Below, in pieces: positions 16,657 to 26,434 of a DNA stretch of 64,000 bases. A program made the position numbers and the translations under genes. Below the pieces are notes generated by a model that saw only the letters and a list, made by a program, of their open reading frames with translations, searched no databases and was not told the origin of the DNA. The stretch is taken from NCBI RefSeq assembly GCF_900115095.1, contig NZ_FOVH01000025.1:1-64000 (forward strand). The letters are read 5' to 3'. This DNA comes from Actinomadura madurae (GTDB taxonomy: Bacteria > Actinomycetota > Actinomycetes > Streptosporangiales > Streptosporangiaceae). The stretch's first letter is position 1, and every line of letters begins with the position of its first letter.

Positions 16657-19161
16657 GTGACGGACGTGACCGCAGAGGGCGGACACCCGGGCGAGCGCAT
16701 CGAACCGGTCGACATCCAGGTCGAGATGCAGAAGAGCTATCTCGACTACGCGATGTCGGTCATCGTCGCGCGCGCGCTGCCAGAGGTGCGTGACGGCCTC
16801 AAACCCGTGCACCGCCGCGTCCTGTACGCGATGTACGACGGCGGCTACCGTCCCGACCGCGGCTACTTCAAGTGCGCCCGCGTCGTCGGCGACGTCATGG
16901 GGAACTACCACCCGCACGGCGACTCCGCCATCTACGACGCGCTCGTCCGGCTCGCGCAGCACTGGTCGATGCGGTACCCGCTGGTCGACCCCAACGGCAA
17001 CTTCGGCTCGCGCGGCAACGACCCCGCCGCGGCCATGCGGTACACCGAGTGCCGCATGGCGCCGCTGGCGATGGAGCTGCTGCGCGACATCGACAAGGAG
17101 ACCGTCGACTTCTCCCCCAACTACGACGGCCGCTCGCAGGAGCCGGACGTCCTGCCGTCCCGGTACCCGAACCTGCTGGTCAACGGGTCCGCCGGCATCG
17201 CGGTGGGGATGGCGACGAACATCCCGCCGCACAACCTGCGCGAGGTCGTCGACGGCGTCCGCTGGTACCTGGACAACTACGGCGCATCCGACGAGGAGCT
17301 GCTCGAAGCGCTGATCGAGCGGGTCAAGGGCCCCGACTTCCCGACCGCCGGCCTCATCGTCGGCCGCAAGGGCATCGAGGAGGCCTACCGCACCGGCCGC
17401 GGCTCGATCACCATGCGCGCCGTCGTCGAGGTCGAGGAGATCCAGGGCCGCACCTGCCTCGTCGTCACCGAACTGCCGTACCAGGTCAACCCGGACAACC
17501 TCGCCCTCAAGATCGCCGACGGGGTGAAGGACGGCAAGCTCGACGGCATCGCCGACGTCCGCGACGAGACCTCCGGCCGGACGGGGCAGCGCCTCGTCAT
17601 CGTCCTCAAGCGGGACGCCGTCGCCAAGGTCGTCCTGAACAACCTGTACAAGCACACCCAGCTGCAGGAGACGTTCGGCGCGAACATGCTCGCGCTGGTC
17701 GACGGCGTGCCGCGCACCCTGCGCATCGACCAGTTCGTCCGGCACTGGGTCGCGCACCAGATCGACGTCATCGTCCGCCGCACCCGGTTCCTGCTCCGCA
17801 AGGCCGAGGAGCGCGCCCACATCCTGCGCGCCCTGCTGAAGGCCCTCGACCGGATCGACGAGGTCATCGCGCTGATCCGGCGGTCGCCGTCGGCGTCCGA
17901 GGCGCAGCAGGGCCTGATGTCGCTGCTGGAGATCGACGAGATCCAGGCGCAGGCCATCCTCGACATGCAGCTGCGCAAGCTCGCCGCCCTGGAGCGCCAG
18001 CAGATCACCGACGAGTACGACAAGCTCATGGCGGAGATCGCCGACTACAACGACATCCTCGGCTCGCCCGAGCGGCAGCGGCGGATCGTCGGCGACGAGC
18101 TCGCCCCCATCGTCGAGAAGTACGGCGACGAGCGGCGCACCGAGATCATCCCGTTCGACGGGGACGTGTCGTACGAGGACCTCATCGCCGAAGAGGACGT
18201 CGTCGTCACGATCACCCGCGGCGGCTACGCCAAGCGCACCAAGACCGACCTGTACCGGGCGCAGCGGCGCGGCGGCAAGGGCGTCCGCGGCGCGCAGCTG
18301 AAGCAGGACGACATCGTCGACCAGTTCTTCGTCACCACGACGCACCACTGGATCCTGTTCTTCACCAACAAGGGCCGCGTCTACCGGGCCAAGGCGTACG
18401 AACTGCCCGACGCCGGACGCGACTCGCGCGGCCAGCACGTCGCGAACCTGCTGGCCTTCCAGCCGGACGAGCACATCGCCCAGGTCATGGACCTGCGCGA
18501 CTACGAGGTCGCCCCCTACCTCGTCCTCGGCACGAAGAAGGGCCGCGTCAAGAAGACCGCCCTGCGCGACTTCGACTCGCCCCGCACCGGCGGCATCATC
18601 GCGATCAACCTGGTCGACGACGACGAGGTGATCGCGGCGCGGCTCGTCTCGTCCGACGACAACCTGCTCATGGTCTCCACCGGCGCCCAGGCGATCCGGT
18701 TCCGCGCCGACGACGAGTCGCTGCGGCCGATGGGGCGCGCCACGTCCGGCGTGATCGGCATGCGGTTCGAGGAGGACCAGGAGGTCCTCAACATGCTGGT
18801 CGTGACCGACACCTCGGACGACGTCCTGGTGGCCACCGAAGGCGGCTACGCCAAGCGCACCCGCGTGGACCAATACCCCCTCCAAGGGCGTGGGGGTAAG
18901 GGGGTCCTCACCGCTAAGATCGTGGAATCGCGGGGCATGTTGGTAGGGGCCTTGATGGTGGGCCCGGACGACGAGGTGTTCGCGATGACGTCGAACGGTG
19001 GCGTGATCAGGACGACCGCCGCCGAGATCAAGCAGTCCGGCAGGCAGACCATGGGCGTCCGCCTGATGAACCTCGCGGACGGGGACAGCGTGGTGGCCAT
19101 CGCGAGGAACGTAGAGTCCATGGAGGACTCGGACGACGCGGAAGGGACCGACGGTGAGTGA
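16657..19161 (+). CDS. gyrA: DNA gyrase subunit A
   Basis: GyrA is the DNA breakage-reunion subunit of gyrase. From GTG 16657 the protein has 834 residues; a TTG two codons earlier is too close to its ribosome-binding site. The catalytic tyrosine is Tyr129 in RYTECRM. The quinolone-resistance region reads HPHGDSAIYDAL with Ser90 and Asp94, the quinolone-sensitive residues of E. coli-type gyrase (mycobacteria have Ala at 90). The C-terminal beta-pinwheel contains GyrA-box-like blades (QRRGGKGVRG, QGRGGKGVLT). Confidence 0.98.
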   Translation: MTDVTAEGGHPGERIEPVDIQVEMQKSYLDYAMSVIVARALPEVRDGLKPVHRRVLYAMYDGGYRPDRGYFKCARVVGDVMGNYHPHGDSAIYDALVRLAQHWSMRYPLVDPNGNFGSRGNDPAAAMRYTECRMAPLAMELLRDIDKETVDFSPNYDGRSQEPDVLPSRYPNLLVNGSAGIAVGMATNIPPHNLREVVDGVRWYLDNYGASDEELLEALIERVKGPDFPTAGLIVGRKGIEEAYRTGRGSITMRAVVEVEEIQGRTCLVVTELPYQVNPDNLALKIADGVKDGKLDGIADVRDETSGRTGQRLVIVLKRDAVAKVVLNNLYKHTQLQETFGANMLALVDGVPRTLRIDQFVRHWVAHQIDVIVRRTRFLLRKAEERAHILRALLKALDRIDEVIALIRRSPSASEAQQGLMSLLEIDEIQAQAILDMQLRKLAALERQQITDEYDKLMAEIADYNDILGSPERQRRIVGDELAPIVEKYGDERRTEIIPFDGDVSYEDLIAEEDVVVTITRGGYAKRTKTDLYRAQRRGGKGVRGAQLKQDDIVDQFFVTTTHHWILFFTNKGRVYRAKAYELPDAGRDSRGQHVANLLAFQPDEHIAQVMDLRDYEVAPYLVLGTKKGRVKKTALRDFDSPRTGGIIAINLVDDDEVIAARLVSSDDNLLMVSTGAQAIRFRADDESLRPMGRATSGVIGMRFEEDQEVLNMLVVTDTSDDVLVATEGGYAKRTRVDQYPLQGRGGKGVLTAKIVESRGMLVGALMVGPDDEVFAMTSNGGVIRTTAAEIKQSGRQTMGVRLMNLADGDSVVAIARNVESMEDSDDAEGTDGE

Positions 19162-19203
19162 CGCATCCTGCATCGTCACCGAGCCGCTAGGCCAGGAGGA
19201 CAC

Positions 19204-20271
19204 GTGAGCACCGAGCCCGGCAACGACCAGGACGGGCCCGGCACGGGCAAGAAGGACGAGGCACCCGCCAAGCAGGCCGCCTCGAAGCGGAAGCCGTCCG
19301 CCGGCAAGCCCGCGGCCGCCAAGCCGGGCGGGTCCGAACCGGGGGCGAAACCCTCCGGCGGCAAACCGGCCGCGAAGCCGGGCCGGACGGTCGCCGCCGC
19401 GTCCGCCAAGTCCAGCAGGGACGAGACGACCGTCGACATCGAGTCCGACAAGTCCGGTTCGGGGGCCGAGGAGACCAGGACCGACCTCGCCCACCTCGGT
19501 GACGAACCGGACACGCCGGAGATCGCCCCGGTCAAGGACACCGCGGAACCGCCCAAGGACGGCAAGCCGAAGGCCGAGTCCACACCCTCCTCACCGGCCC
19601 CGCCTGCCACCGGCAAGCCGGCCGCGAGTCCCGCGGCCTCCACACCGGCGGCGTCCGCCTCCGGCCCGGCGGGCTGGGCCAAACCCGCCGAGCCGTCCGG
19701 ATCGGTCTCGACAGGACGTACGGACAAGCCCGCCAAGCCGTTCAAATCGGCGGGCGCCGACTCGGGCAACGCGTCCTCGGGCTCGAACTCCGGCGGCGGC
19801 CTCCGCGGCTTCGCCGGCACCGTCCTGAAGGACCGGCCGTCCACCTCCGTCGCCCCGGCGAACAGCGCGGCCGCGAAGGCCGCCAACGGCAAGCCCGCCC
19901 GCAAGGCCCAGCTCCAGCTCTCCCGCCTGGAGCCCTGGTCGGTGATGAAGTTCAGCTTCGTCATGTCGCTGGTCTGCTTCGTCGTCCTACTCGTCGCCGT
20001 CATCGTCCTGTACGCGATCCTGTCCGGCCTCGGCGTCTTCGACGCCATCAGCGACACGATCAACAGCCTCACCAAGGAGCAGGGCGAGACCAGCAGCAGC
20101 GTCGACGCCGGCAACTGGTTCTCCTTCTTCCGCGTCTTCGGCTACACCGTCCTCGTCGGCGCCCTGAACGTCCTGCTCATCACCGCCCTCTCCACGGTCG
20201 GCTCCGTCATCTACAACCTCGCCGCCGACCTCGTCGGCGGCGTCGAGGTCACCCTCAAGGAGGCCGAGTAA
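19204..20271 (+). CDS. DUF3566 domain transmembrane protein
   Basis: This is a 355-residue protein of unknown function always found after gyrA in actinobacteria. The first ~235 residues are low-complexity, rich in Ala, Lys, Pro and Gly, and probably disordered. The conserved DUF3566 domain follows (LEPWSVMKFSFVMSLVCFVV), with two transmembrane helices flanking a short extracytoplasmic segment. A GTG start with AGGAGGACAC upstream is used. It probably shares a transcript with gyrBA. Confidence 0.9.
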   Translation: MSTEPGNDQDGPGTGKKDEAPAKQAASKRKPSAGKPAAAKPGGSEPGAKPSGGKPAAKPGRTVAAASAKSSRDETTVDIESDKSGSGAEETRTDLAHLGDEPDTPEIAPVKDTAEPPKDGKPKAESTPSSPAPPATGKPAASPAASTPAASASGPAGWAKPAEPSGSVSTGRTDKPAKPFKSAGADSGNASSGSNSGGGLRGFAGTVLKDRPSTSVAPANSAAAKAANGKPARKAQLQLSRLEPWSVMKFSFVMSLVCFVVLLVAVIVLYAILSGLGVFDAISDTINSLTKEQGETSSSVDAGNWFSFFRVFGYTVLVGALNVLLITALSTVGSVIYNLAADLVGGVEVTLKEAE

Positions 20272-20361
20272 CCCCCACCCGCCGCCGCCCCGAAACGATT
20301 TCCGGTTGTCCGCCCAGATGGGGTAACCTCTCGTTGCGCCGCCAGGGTGGCGGCACACTCC

Positions 20362-20438
20362 GGGCCTATAGCTCAGTCGGTTAGAGCGCATCCCTGATAA
20401 GGATGAGGCCGGTGGTTCAAGTCCACCTAGGCCCACCA
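20362..20438 (+). tRNA. tRNA-Ile (GAT anticodon)
   Basis: A full cloverleaf is present: acceptor GGGCCTA pairs with TAGGCCC, the D-arm is GCTCAGTCGGTTAGAGC, and the anticodon loop CTGATAA has GAT at 20396-20398. The T-arm is GGTGGTTCAAGTCCACC. The 3' CCA is encoded (20436-20438). Its place after gyrA-DUF3566 is standard. Confidence 0.98.
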
Positions 20439-20454
20439 GCCCAACGCAGGTCAG

Positions 20455-20488
20455 AGACCGGTTCCGCGTAGATCGGAACCGGTCTTTT
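20455..20488 (+). terminator. rho-independent terminator after tRNA-Ile
   Basis: A perfect 12-bp stem (20455-20466 with 20474-20485, loop 7 nt) ends in a run of T. It is a strong intrinsic terminator for the tRNA transcript. Confidence 0.9.
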
Positions 20489-20642
20489 GATCGTCTGGCA
20501 CTCCCACGGCACTCGGACTCCGAGCCCCCACGGGGCACGACCCGATCCCCCGAGACCCCCGACCGTCCCTGCCCCTGTTCCTCCAGGACCCGGCGAGGCC
20601 CGACGGCGCCTCCGACACCGCCGACAGGTCGACTATGAGTGC

Positions 20643-21785
20643 ATGGCTCCAGATCTGGAATCGGGCTTTGAACCTGCTGTGCTCCTGGACCGGATCACCA
20701 CCGCGACCGAGCACCTGATCACCACCACTGACGGCCTCAGCGACGATGACATGCGCCTCCCGTCCCTACTGCCGGGCTGGACACGAGGCCACGTACTGAC
20801 CCATCTGGCCCGCAACGCCGAAGGCGGCACGCGGCTGCTGAACTGGGCACGGACAGGAGAGCCCGCGCAGGAATACCCGAGCCTGACGGCGCGGGCAGCC
20901 CAGATCGAAGCGGGCGCCGACCGAAGCACCACCGAACTGATCGCAGACGTTCGCGCCAGCGCCGACCAATTCGCGGCCGAGTACTCGCTGATGCCCGCCG
21001 AGGCCTGGCGACATATGGTCCAGTGGACTGCCGGGCAACGGCATCCCGCCGCCAGGATCGCCGACGCACGACTCTGCGAAGTGCTCGTCCACCACGTCGA
21101 TCTACAGGTCGGCTTCACACCTGACGACTGGCCCGCCGACTTCGTCGCCGACGAACTCGACGTCGTCACCACAGCCCTCAACCGCCGCGAGAATGCGCCC
21201 CCCATGCGGCTCCACGCCACCAACACCGACGTTCGGTATGACATATCCGCCGGCAACGACTCACCCATGATTCGAGGTCGCCAAGCATCCCTGCTCGCCT
21301 GGCTCATGGGACGCTCAGCGGGCACCGACCTCACCCTCGACAGCGGCAAGGTCCTGCCCACCCCGCCGTTCCTCTACTGGCACCCCAGCCAAGATCAACC
21401 GAAACTGCAATGCCAGTCTGAACAACTCCAACGAGCTCCCTTCAGACCTACCTTGCGGGCGCCTGCTCAGAGCGGCGGCCACTCATCACTTTCACGCGGA
21501 ACGGACAGCGGAACGCCGTCCCGAGCGGCGCTCGTTCATCCATCTGCCGGACGAGCCGGCGTCGATCGGCTAGCGCCGCCCGCGGAAGTGTGGACTCACC
21601 ACAGAGCCCAGCCGGCAGCGCTCCGGCGGGGACGGCAGGGAGCCCGGTCGGCCAACCCTGGAGGTGGTCGGTTGGCACACATTCCGCGGCCGTGTCAGTG
21701 GCCGTGGTGGACCTGCAGAGCGATCAACATCGCCGTCCAGGTCACCACCGTGATCGTGATCGAGGTGGCTAGGACGGTCATCTGA
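20643..21785 (+). CDS. maleylpyruvate isomerase family mycothiol-dependent enzyme with abnormal C-terminus
   Basis: The first ~245 residues match the MDMPI/DinB-like fold: LLPGWTRGHVLTHLARNAEG near the start, the metal-site histidine in this motif, and LCEVLVHHVDLQVG later. Such enzymes use mycothiol as cofactor or substrate; the precise reaction is unknown. Family proteins usually end shortly after a motif like GKVLPTPPFLYW, near 21375. Here the frame runs on for ~130 residues of unrelated, low-quality sequence. The 3' end therefore appears to have lost its native stop through an indel or rearrangement, and the gene may be non-functional. It is the first gene after tRNA-Ile. Confidence 0.7.
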   Translation: MAPDLESGFEPAVLLDRITTATEHLITTTDGLSDDDMRLPSLLPGWTRGHVLTHLARNAEGGTRLLNWARTGEPAQEYPSLTARAAQIEAGADRSTTELIADVRASADQFAAEYSLMPAEAWRHMVQWTAGQRHPAARIADARLCEVLVHHVDLQVGFTPDDWPADFVADELDVVTTALNRRENAPPMRLHATNTDVRYDISAGNDSPMIRGRQASLLAWLMGRSAGTDLTLDSGKVLPTPPFLYWHPSQDQPKLQCQSEQLQRAPFRPTLRAPAQSGGHSSLSRGTDSGTPSRAALVHPSAGRAGVDRLAPPAEVWTHHRAQPAALRRGRQGARSANPGGGRLAHIPRPCQWPWWTCRAINIAVQVTTVIVIEVARTVI

Positions 21786-21800
21786 CCCGGAGGCCCGCAA

Positions 21801-22189
21801 GTGACTTGCGAACCCCCGACCGTCGGAGTGGGTCGCACCTGTCGTCACGGGCGCCACGAACGCAGGGACGCCTACTTCATCCTCCTGCGCTGGGTCGACT
21901 TGGTGACCAGCGGGCCGACTATGAGGCGCGGGACGACCAGGACAAGCTCCGACAGTTCGACGAACAATGGCCCTGGGGCAAGCGCATCGACTGGACGATA
22001 GACGTGCTGATCGGGGTCCAGGCGTTCGGAAGTGGACGTGTGTCGCAACTGTGCGAGGACTGGAACGTCGCCTTCGGCGCCGGGCTCCACGACGCCGCCG
22101 CCGAACTCCGCGAACAACTCCGGGCAGTAGTCCGAGACGAGCTCCAGGGCATCGACCCACAACGCGAGTTCGGCCGGAACCGACGCTAG
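21801..22189 (+). pseudogene. frameshifted hypothetical gene
   Basis: A GTG start with GGAGG upstream opens a frame giving RRDAYFILLRWVDL. A one-base shift near 21900 then continues as DQRADYEARDDQDKLRQFDE and WPWGKRIDWTIDVLIGVQAF to a stop at 22187-22189. The two segments look like one soluble protein of about 128 residues. No family recognised. Either it is a real frameshift or the first part is not coding. Confidence 0.4.
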
Positions 22190-22229
22190 CCCGGTCTCTG
22201 ACTCCGCTGGGGTGGGGCCTGCGGTCAGG

Positions 22230-22750
22230 CCGTGTCCAAGCGGGACCGGAGTCGGGGCGGAGCGCCAGGGCCACGTCGGCAAGGGCGGCTCGGAGGCGTT
22301 CGTTCTCGGCCTTGAGAGTGTCCAACTCGGAGGTGTCCAGGCCTCGTTGATCTGAGGTCCGCAGATCTTGTTGAGGGCGGCGAGGGGGCTCGTCGGCGTT
22401 GGGGAGGGTGTGGAGGTACTGATCGGTCGTGGCCATCGAGGCATGGCCCAGGCGTTCTTGGACGACCCGGAGGTCTGCGCCGCTGGCCAGGAGCCAGGAA
22501 GCGTGGGCGTGACGCAAGTGGTGCGGGTGACGTGGCACAGCCCGGCGGTCTTGCTGGCCGGGTTCCAGATCTGCTTGCGGAACCAGTCGGCCGGGATGTG
22601 GCCGTCGGACTGCCGTACGCCCGGCGAGCGCGGGCTGTCCCTGCCTGTGGCTCGACGCTGGGCGCGGTAGAGGTGGTAGGCCTCCTTGCAGTACTCGCAG
22701 CGGCGCTTCCAGTGGTGCAGGCGGTGAGCGAGCCACGCTGGCTCAATAGA
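22230..22750 (-). pseudogene. frameshifted tyrosine recombinase (integrase) fragment
   Basis: The minus strand encodes the C-terminal catalytic half of a phage/ICE-type integrase in two frames. One (22750-22538) reads CEYCKEAYHLYRAQRRATG and DGHIPADWFRKQIWNPA. The other (22523-22245) reads HHLRHAHASWLLASGADLRV, QERLGHASMATTDQYLHTLP and a coiled LKAENERLRAALADVALAL. The HxxR, H and catalytic Y motifs are present. The arm-binding N-terminus and the first catalytic Arg are missing, so it is inactive. It lies 1.8 kb from tRNA-Ile, a plausible original target. Confidence 0.8.
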
Positions 22751-22819
22751 CGTCGGTCGGGCCGGGGGCGTGCCGCTGCGTGGGCCGTGAGCCTCGGCGG
22801 GCGCCGCTACTCTCATGCA

Positions 22820-23212
22820 GTGCGACTGACACTGATCACGATCGTTGTGGACGACTACGACCAAGCCATCGAGTTCTTCACCACCGCATTAGGATTCGAC
22901 CTGGTCGAGGACTCGCCATCACTGACCAACGACGGCCGTCCGAAACGCTGGGTCGTCGTCCGGCCGCCGGGCACCGAGACCGGCATCCTGCTGGCCCGTG
23001 CGGACGGTGAGCGTCAAGCCGGTGCCGTCGGGAACCAGGTGGCCGGTCGTGTCGGGTTCTTTCTCCAAACGGACGATTTCGATGCCGCCTATGAACGCAT
23101 GACGGCCGCCGGAGTCAACTTCGTCACCGCGCCACGCACAGAGGCCTACGGGCAAGTCGCCGTGTTCCTCGACATAGCCGGCAACCGATGGGACCTGCTC
23201 GGTCCCGCTTGA
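22820..23212 (+). CDS. VOC family (glyoxalase/bleomycin-resistance fold) protein
   Basis: This is a 130-residue single-domain VOC protein starting VRLTLITIVVDDYDQAIEFF from a GTG. It has the paired beta-alpha-beta-beta-beta layout and ends with VAVFLDIAGNRWDLLGPA. Members are small metalloenzymes or drug-binding proteins; the substrate cannot be told. The ribosome-binding site is weak. It directly follows the divergent integrase relic. Confidence 0.8.
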   Translation: MRLTLITIVVDDYDQAIEFFTTALGFDLVEDSPSLTNDGRPKRWVVVRPPGTETGILLARADGERQAGAVGNQVAGRVGFFLQTDDFDAAYERMTAAGVNFVTAPRTEAYGQVAVFLDIAGNRWDLLGPA

Positions 23213-23339
23213 TGAACAACCGACACGCAACTGCGGAGCGTCCCCGCGCCGCCCGGCGCTGGCCACCAGCTACAACGGCTCTTGCCCTTGCTCATAGGCC
23301 GGATGGTGTTTGGTCGATCACCCGCACCGAAACCCTCAG

Positions 23340-23480
23340 CGCTTGATCGTGCGGCTCCCGGGTCACCTCTCCGGGCGGCTCGGCTTGCACGGCCCCTCTT
23401 CCCGGCGCCGGCGGCGTGCTGGTGCGTCCGCACAACGGTGGAGTCCACCTTCACCTCGCAGGTGATCAACCCGCCACATC
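23340..23480 (-). pseudogene. IS transposase fragment (DDE, IS5-like)
   Basis: The minus-strand frame near 23466-23392 reads CEVKVDSTVVRTHQHAAGAG then KRG. This is the first catalytic Asp region of actinobacterial IS5-family DDE transposases (consensus VDST.VRAHQHAAGARK). Flanking sequence has lost the rest of the reading frame. No inverted repeats are recognisable. The remaining 23213-23690 gap has no other gene I can support. Confidence 0.65.
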
Positions 23481-23702
23481 CGCCGGCGTCTGCAGACGGA
23501 CGCATCACCGGCCCATTCACGCGAGAGCCGACGGGGCCGCTGCGCAGGGCTCCAGGTTCGACAGGCCGTCCGATGTGCGGCGACGTGGGTCCAGGGCGCC
23601 GTGCCGGCGGGCGCCCGCCGCGTTGGCCGCCCCCTTGCGGTGATCCGAAGTTCTGTGCAGTTGTTCCTTCTCGGGTTGAGCTTGATCTAGGAGTATCACT
23701 GC

Positions 23703-23933
23703 ATGTGGTGGATGGTGATTCTCGGCTTTGTCGCTCTGTTGCTCTTGTTCGGGGCAATTTACGACCGACGTCTCCGCAAGCGGGGGCATCGGTTCCGAGA
23801 CGGTGCGGCGATGATGTCCGAAGCACGCGAAAACCGTCGTGACATGCGGGCGTGGGACAGGGGCTCCCAGGGGCACAGCGGGACGGACTTGTCGTGGACG
23901 GCCGAAGGGCGCCGTCGCGGCAAGAACCGCTGA
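23703..23933 (+). CDS. small single-pass membrane protein, unknown function
   Basis: This is a 76-residue protein with an N-terminal transmembrane helix (MVILGFVALLLLFGAIYDRR). A basic and acidic cytoplasmic segment with RRDMRAWDRGSQG follows, and it ends TAEGRRRGKNR. The ATG has AGGAG upstream. No family recognised. The hydrophobic N-terminus and clean ribosome-binding site make it more credible than neighbouring frames. Confidence 0.55.
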   Translation: MWWMVILGFVALLLLFGAIYDRRLRKRGHRFRDGAAMMSEARENRRDMRAWDRGSQGHSGTDLSWTAEGRRRGKNR

Positions 23934-25203
23934 TTCACGGGCCGGGCAGCGGGTGTGGGGCACGGAGAGCCGGCGCACCAGCCAAGACATGATCGAGCTG
24001 AGCGCATTCCTTGACTTGGGGCAACTCCCGATGCGCGGCTCGCGTATCGCGTCGCGCATCCACAGGCTTCTTCGCCGACGCGGCGTTCGGGCTGCATTTC
24101 GTAGCCTGCTGACCAGGTCGGTCATCGTCTGCGGCGAGGCCGCACGCGCACGCTTTGCCGTCCTGGAAGGGCGCCGTCGGCGGTACGGGCACCGGAGAGC
24201 ACCGCGAAGTCTCGCCCAGCTGCGCCACAAGGCAAGGTGCTGGCCATGCGACCGGGCCACCGACCCGAATCTGCCGCGCCGAGACGCTAGTGCGCTTCGC
24301 GGCCGGGCGGGGGCGCGGCAGCGAAGGAGGCGCTCCGGGGGCTCTGCGGGCGCCTTCTCAAGGGCGGCGAGCGCAGGAGGGCGCCGCCCGCTGAGGTCGG
24401 CGCATGAGTCAATCAGGCTGGCCGCCGTGCGTGGCCGGGCCCCCCAACGAGGCCGGTGGGCGACAACGACGTCCCCGCCGTCGGCTGCCTGGCGGAGGTG
24501 GCCCAGTTCGCCCCGGTGAAGCTGGCCGTGCCGTCGTGGTCGCTGTGCTGACGTGCCGCTGTGCGGCCGTGGTCGCCGTGCCGCCGGTCCCGCTCAGCGG
24601 CCTTTCATGATCCCGGCTTCGGGTGGACGCCGGGGATTACGACGGGTCGCGGATTACGACGGGCGGTCGGCCGTTGCGTGCTGTCGGCCCATCGGGGCCC
24701 GCCTGCACGGAATGCAGTCGTCGGCCAGGTGGGTACTTTCGTCCGATCCTCGTTGATCTTGCGGCGGCGGCTTTCAAGGCTTGCTCGGATCCGGTCGAGT
24801 AGCGGGACTCGGTGCGTCGTAGAGGCGTGGGCCGCCGTGGTGGGTACAGAGCGTTCGGCATCTGTGTGGTTAGCGGGCGCACAGGTCGGGCCAGGCCTTG
24901 TCAGGCCGTTGGTCCGCTCGTAGGACGGAATGAGAGGTGCGAGATCACCTGATCCGGGGTTGTCCGGGCCACCACAACGAATAGCCGGAGGTGTTCAGCG
25001 CGCTGACATGTTCGATGGCGCGGGGGGCGTTCCCGAGGTTGGGAGACCGTTGCTCCCTGGCCATCGGGATGACCACTCGAACGCTGCGGAAGTCGAGGAG
25101 GCTCCGGGTCAGCCTCGCCGCGTCCCATCAGGCAGGAAGGGCATTCGGCGTCTCCACGCCCTCGGGAGTGTCATGCGTTCGGACGCCCACAGAGGGCGCC
25201 TTG
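23934..25203. other. gene-poor stretch, no supported gene
   Basis: About 1.3 kb with only shadow-like open frames. A short frame around 24460-24552 ends with coding-like sequence (LAEVAQFAPVKLAVPSWSL) but has no recognisable start or family. A small direct repeat of GGATTACGACGGG lies near 24636-24663. It looks like degraded former coding sequence. Confidence 0.5.
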
Positions 25204-25265
25204 TGTGGACAGATCACAGAGGGTTATCCATAGGAGCGGGGGGTTTCTCCACAGGTTGTGGATAA
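25204..25265. promoter_or_regulatory. DnaA-box group downstream of the 25.3-kb gene
   Basis: Within 62 bp lie TGTGGACAG (25204-25212, one mismatch), TTATCCATA (25224-25232, one mismatch) and a perfect TGTGGATAA (25257-25265). They are about 15 kb from oriC, in non-coding DNA. Confidence 0.5.
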
Positions 25266-25274
25266 CTCGAATCG

Positions 25275-25631
25275 TCAGGCCGGAGGCTCGGTGTGAAAGT
25301 CGTGGATCACTTCGATGCGGCCGACGATGTGCTCGTTGAACTCCTGAAGTTCCTCCGCGGGCACCCACAGTTCCAGGATGGTTCGGCCGCCGACCTGGCG
25401 GACCGGATAGCGAGCGGCGAAGGCGGCGTCCACCTCGAATCGTGTCACGTAACCGGAGCCGTGGGCGGGCACGTTCCAGTCGCGTGCGATCTTGATCGCG
25501 TACTCCTCGTTGAGGACGGGGTAAAAGATCGGCTGATCCGGAAGGCGCGGCGGCCACGACCGCCAGTCCGAGGCGCGCAGGAGTTCCAATTCGGTCGGGC
25601 CGACCGGACGCCAGAGGGTGCGGGTGGGCAT
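25275..25631 (-). CDS. conserved hypothetical protein (annotated in relatives as ADP-ribosylation/crystallin J1)
   Basis: This is a 118-residue soluble protein with the strongly conserved stretch RLPDQPIFYPVLNEEYAIKI and RDWNVPAHGSGYVTRFEVD, then ELWVPAEELQEFNEHIVGRI. I recognise this family from actinomycete genomes, where it carries the misleading name ADP-ribosylation/crystallin J1; no reaction is established. The start could be ATG 25631 or, with 14 more residues, 25673. Neither has a clear ribosome-binding site. Confidence 0.75.
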   Translation of the reverse strand: MPTRTLWRPVGPTELELLRASDWRSWPPRLPDQPIFYPVLNEEYAIKIARDWNVPAHGSGYVTRFEVDAAFAARYPVRQVGGRTILELWVPAEELQEFNEHIVGRIEVIHDFHTEPPA

Positions 25632-26310
25632 CCGCAAAGTCTGCCCGGGACGGGCGTCCCAGAGCCAGGGCATTTGCCGGCGGTTCTCGGCTCAGAAAGC
25701 AGGTCGACGACGGTGGCGGAAGGGGGGCTCACGGTTCGGGCATCGAGCAGATTCTGCGGGGCCGCTCGCCGTCTGCCACCTGACCTCCTTGCCGTTCGTC
25801 CGCGCGCAGAGCCTGGTCGCCGGCGGCAGACGCAGTGTAGGAGGCGAGCTGAGCGACCCTGGGCAGGTAACCGGCCCGCGCAGCCCTGTCTCAGACGGGT
25901 TGTGCCGTGAGACGGACGAGAGATGTGGTGTGACATCCAGCCGCGGCCGGAGGCATCCCATGGGTTGTCTGCGCGGATCGGTCAGCGCCTAGCGCGACGG
26001 ATGGAAACGGCAATCGTCCTTGGGCGTCGGTGTGGAAACTGCGGGCGCGGGCCGTCTGGGGACGGCGGTGGGACGCCCGCGCCGCACGTAAGAGGGCCCT
26101 GCGGTCGGCGGTGTGCGGGCCGGGGACAACCCGCCCGTCCCGCGGGCCGCCCGCCGCGGGGGATCACCCGCGGTGTCTCGCCCGGTGACTCGGGCGCGCC
26201 CGAGCTGGCGCTAACCGACCCAGCCCCACGTGTTGTCGCTCGCGGCCCGGATCGATGGTGTCTCCGAGCGTGCGGGGCGACCCGATGGGTCAGAGGCCCT
26301 GGGCGGCGCC

Positions 26311-26434
26311 TCTTGCGTCGTTCTCGTGCACGTTGAGGGCCGGCCAACATCAAGCCCCCGGAACGTCCGGCAGGGGAACGATTGCGTGGCGTGCGTAGGT
26401 GCATGCGGCCGACTGTGGCGGGGTTGCGCCTCGC
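26311..26434 (-). repeat. inverted repeat copy A
   Basis: The reverse complement of this segment aligns with 27450-27571 at roughly 80-85% identity by eye. Shared blocks include GCAACCCCGCCACAGTCGGC, AATCGTTCCCCTG and TCAACGTGCACGAG. The copies are about 1 kb apart in opposite orientation. Confidence 0.75.

Noticed and set aside
13506..19494. Very long minus-strand open frames over recF, gyrB and gyrA
   Set aside because: They are typical antisense frames of GC-rich coding DNA; the sense strand encodes unmistakable RecF, GyrB and GyrA.
19987..20538. Minus-strand frame crossing tRNA-Ile with a GLGGLEPPASSLSG-like peptide
   Set aside because: This peptide is a known spurious product of the antisense of tRNA sequence, often mis-annotated; the tRNA explains it.
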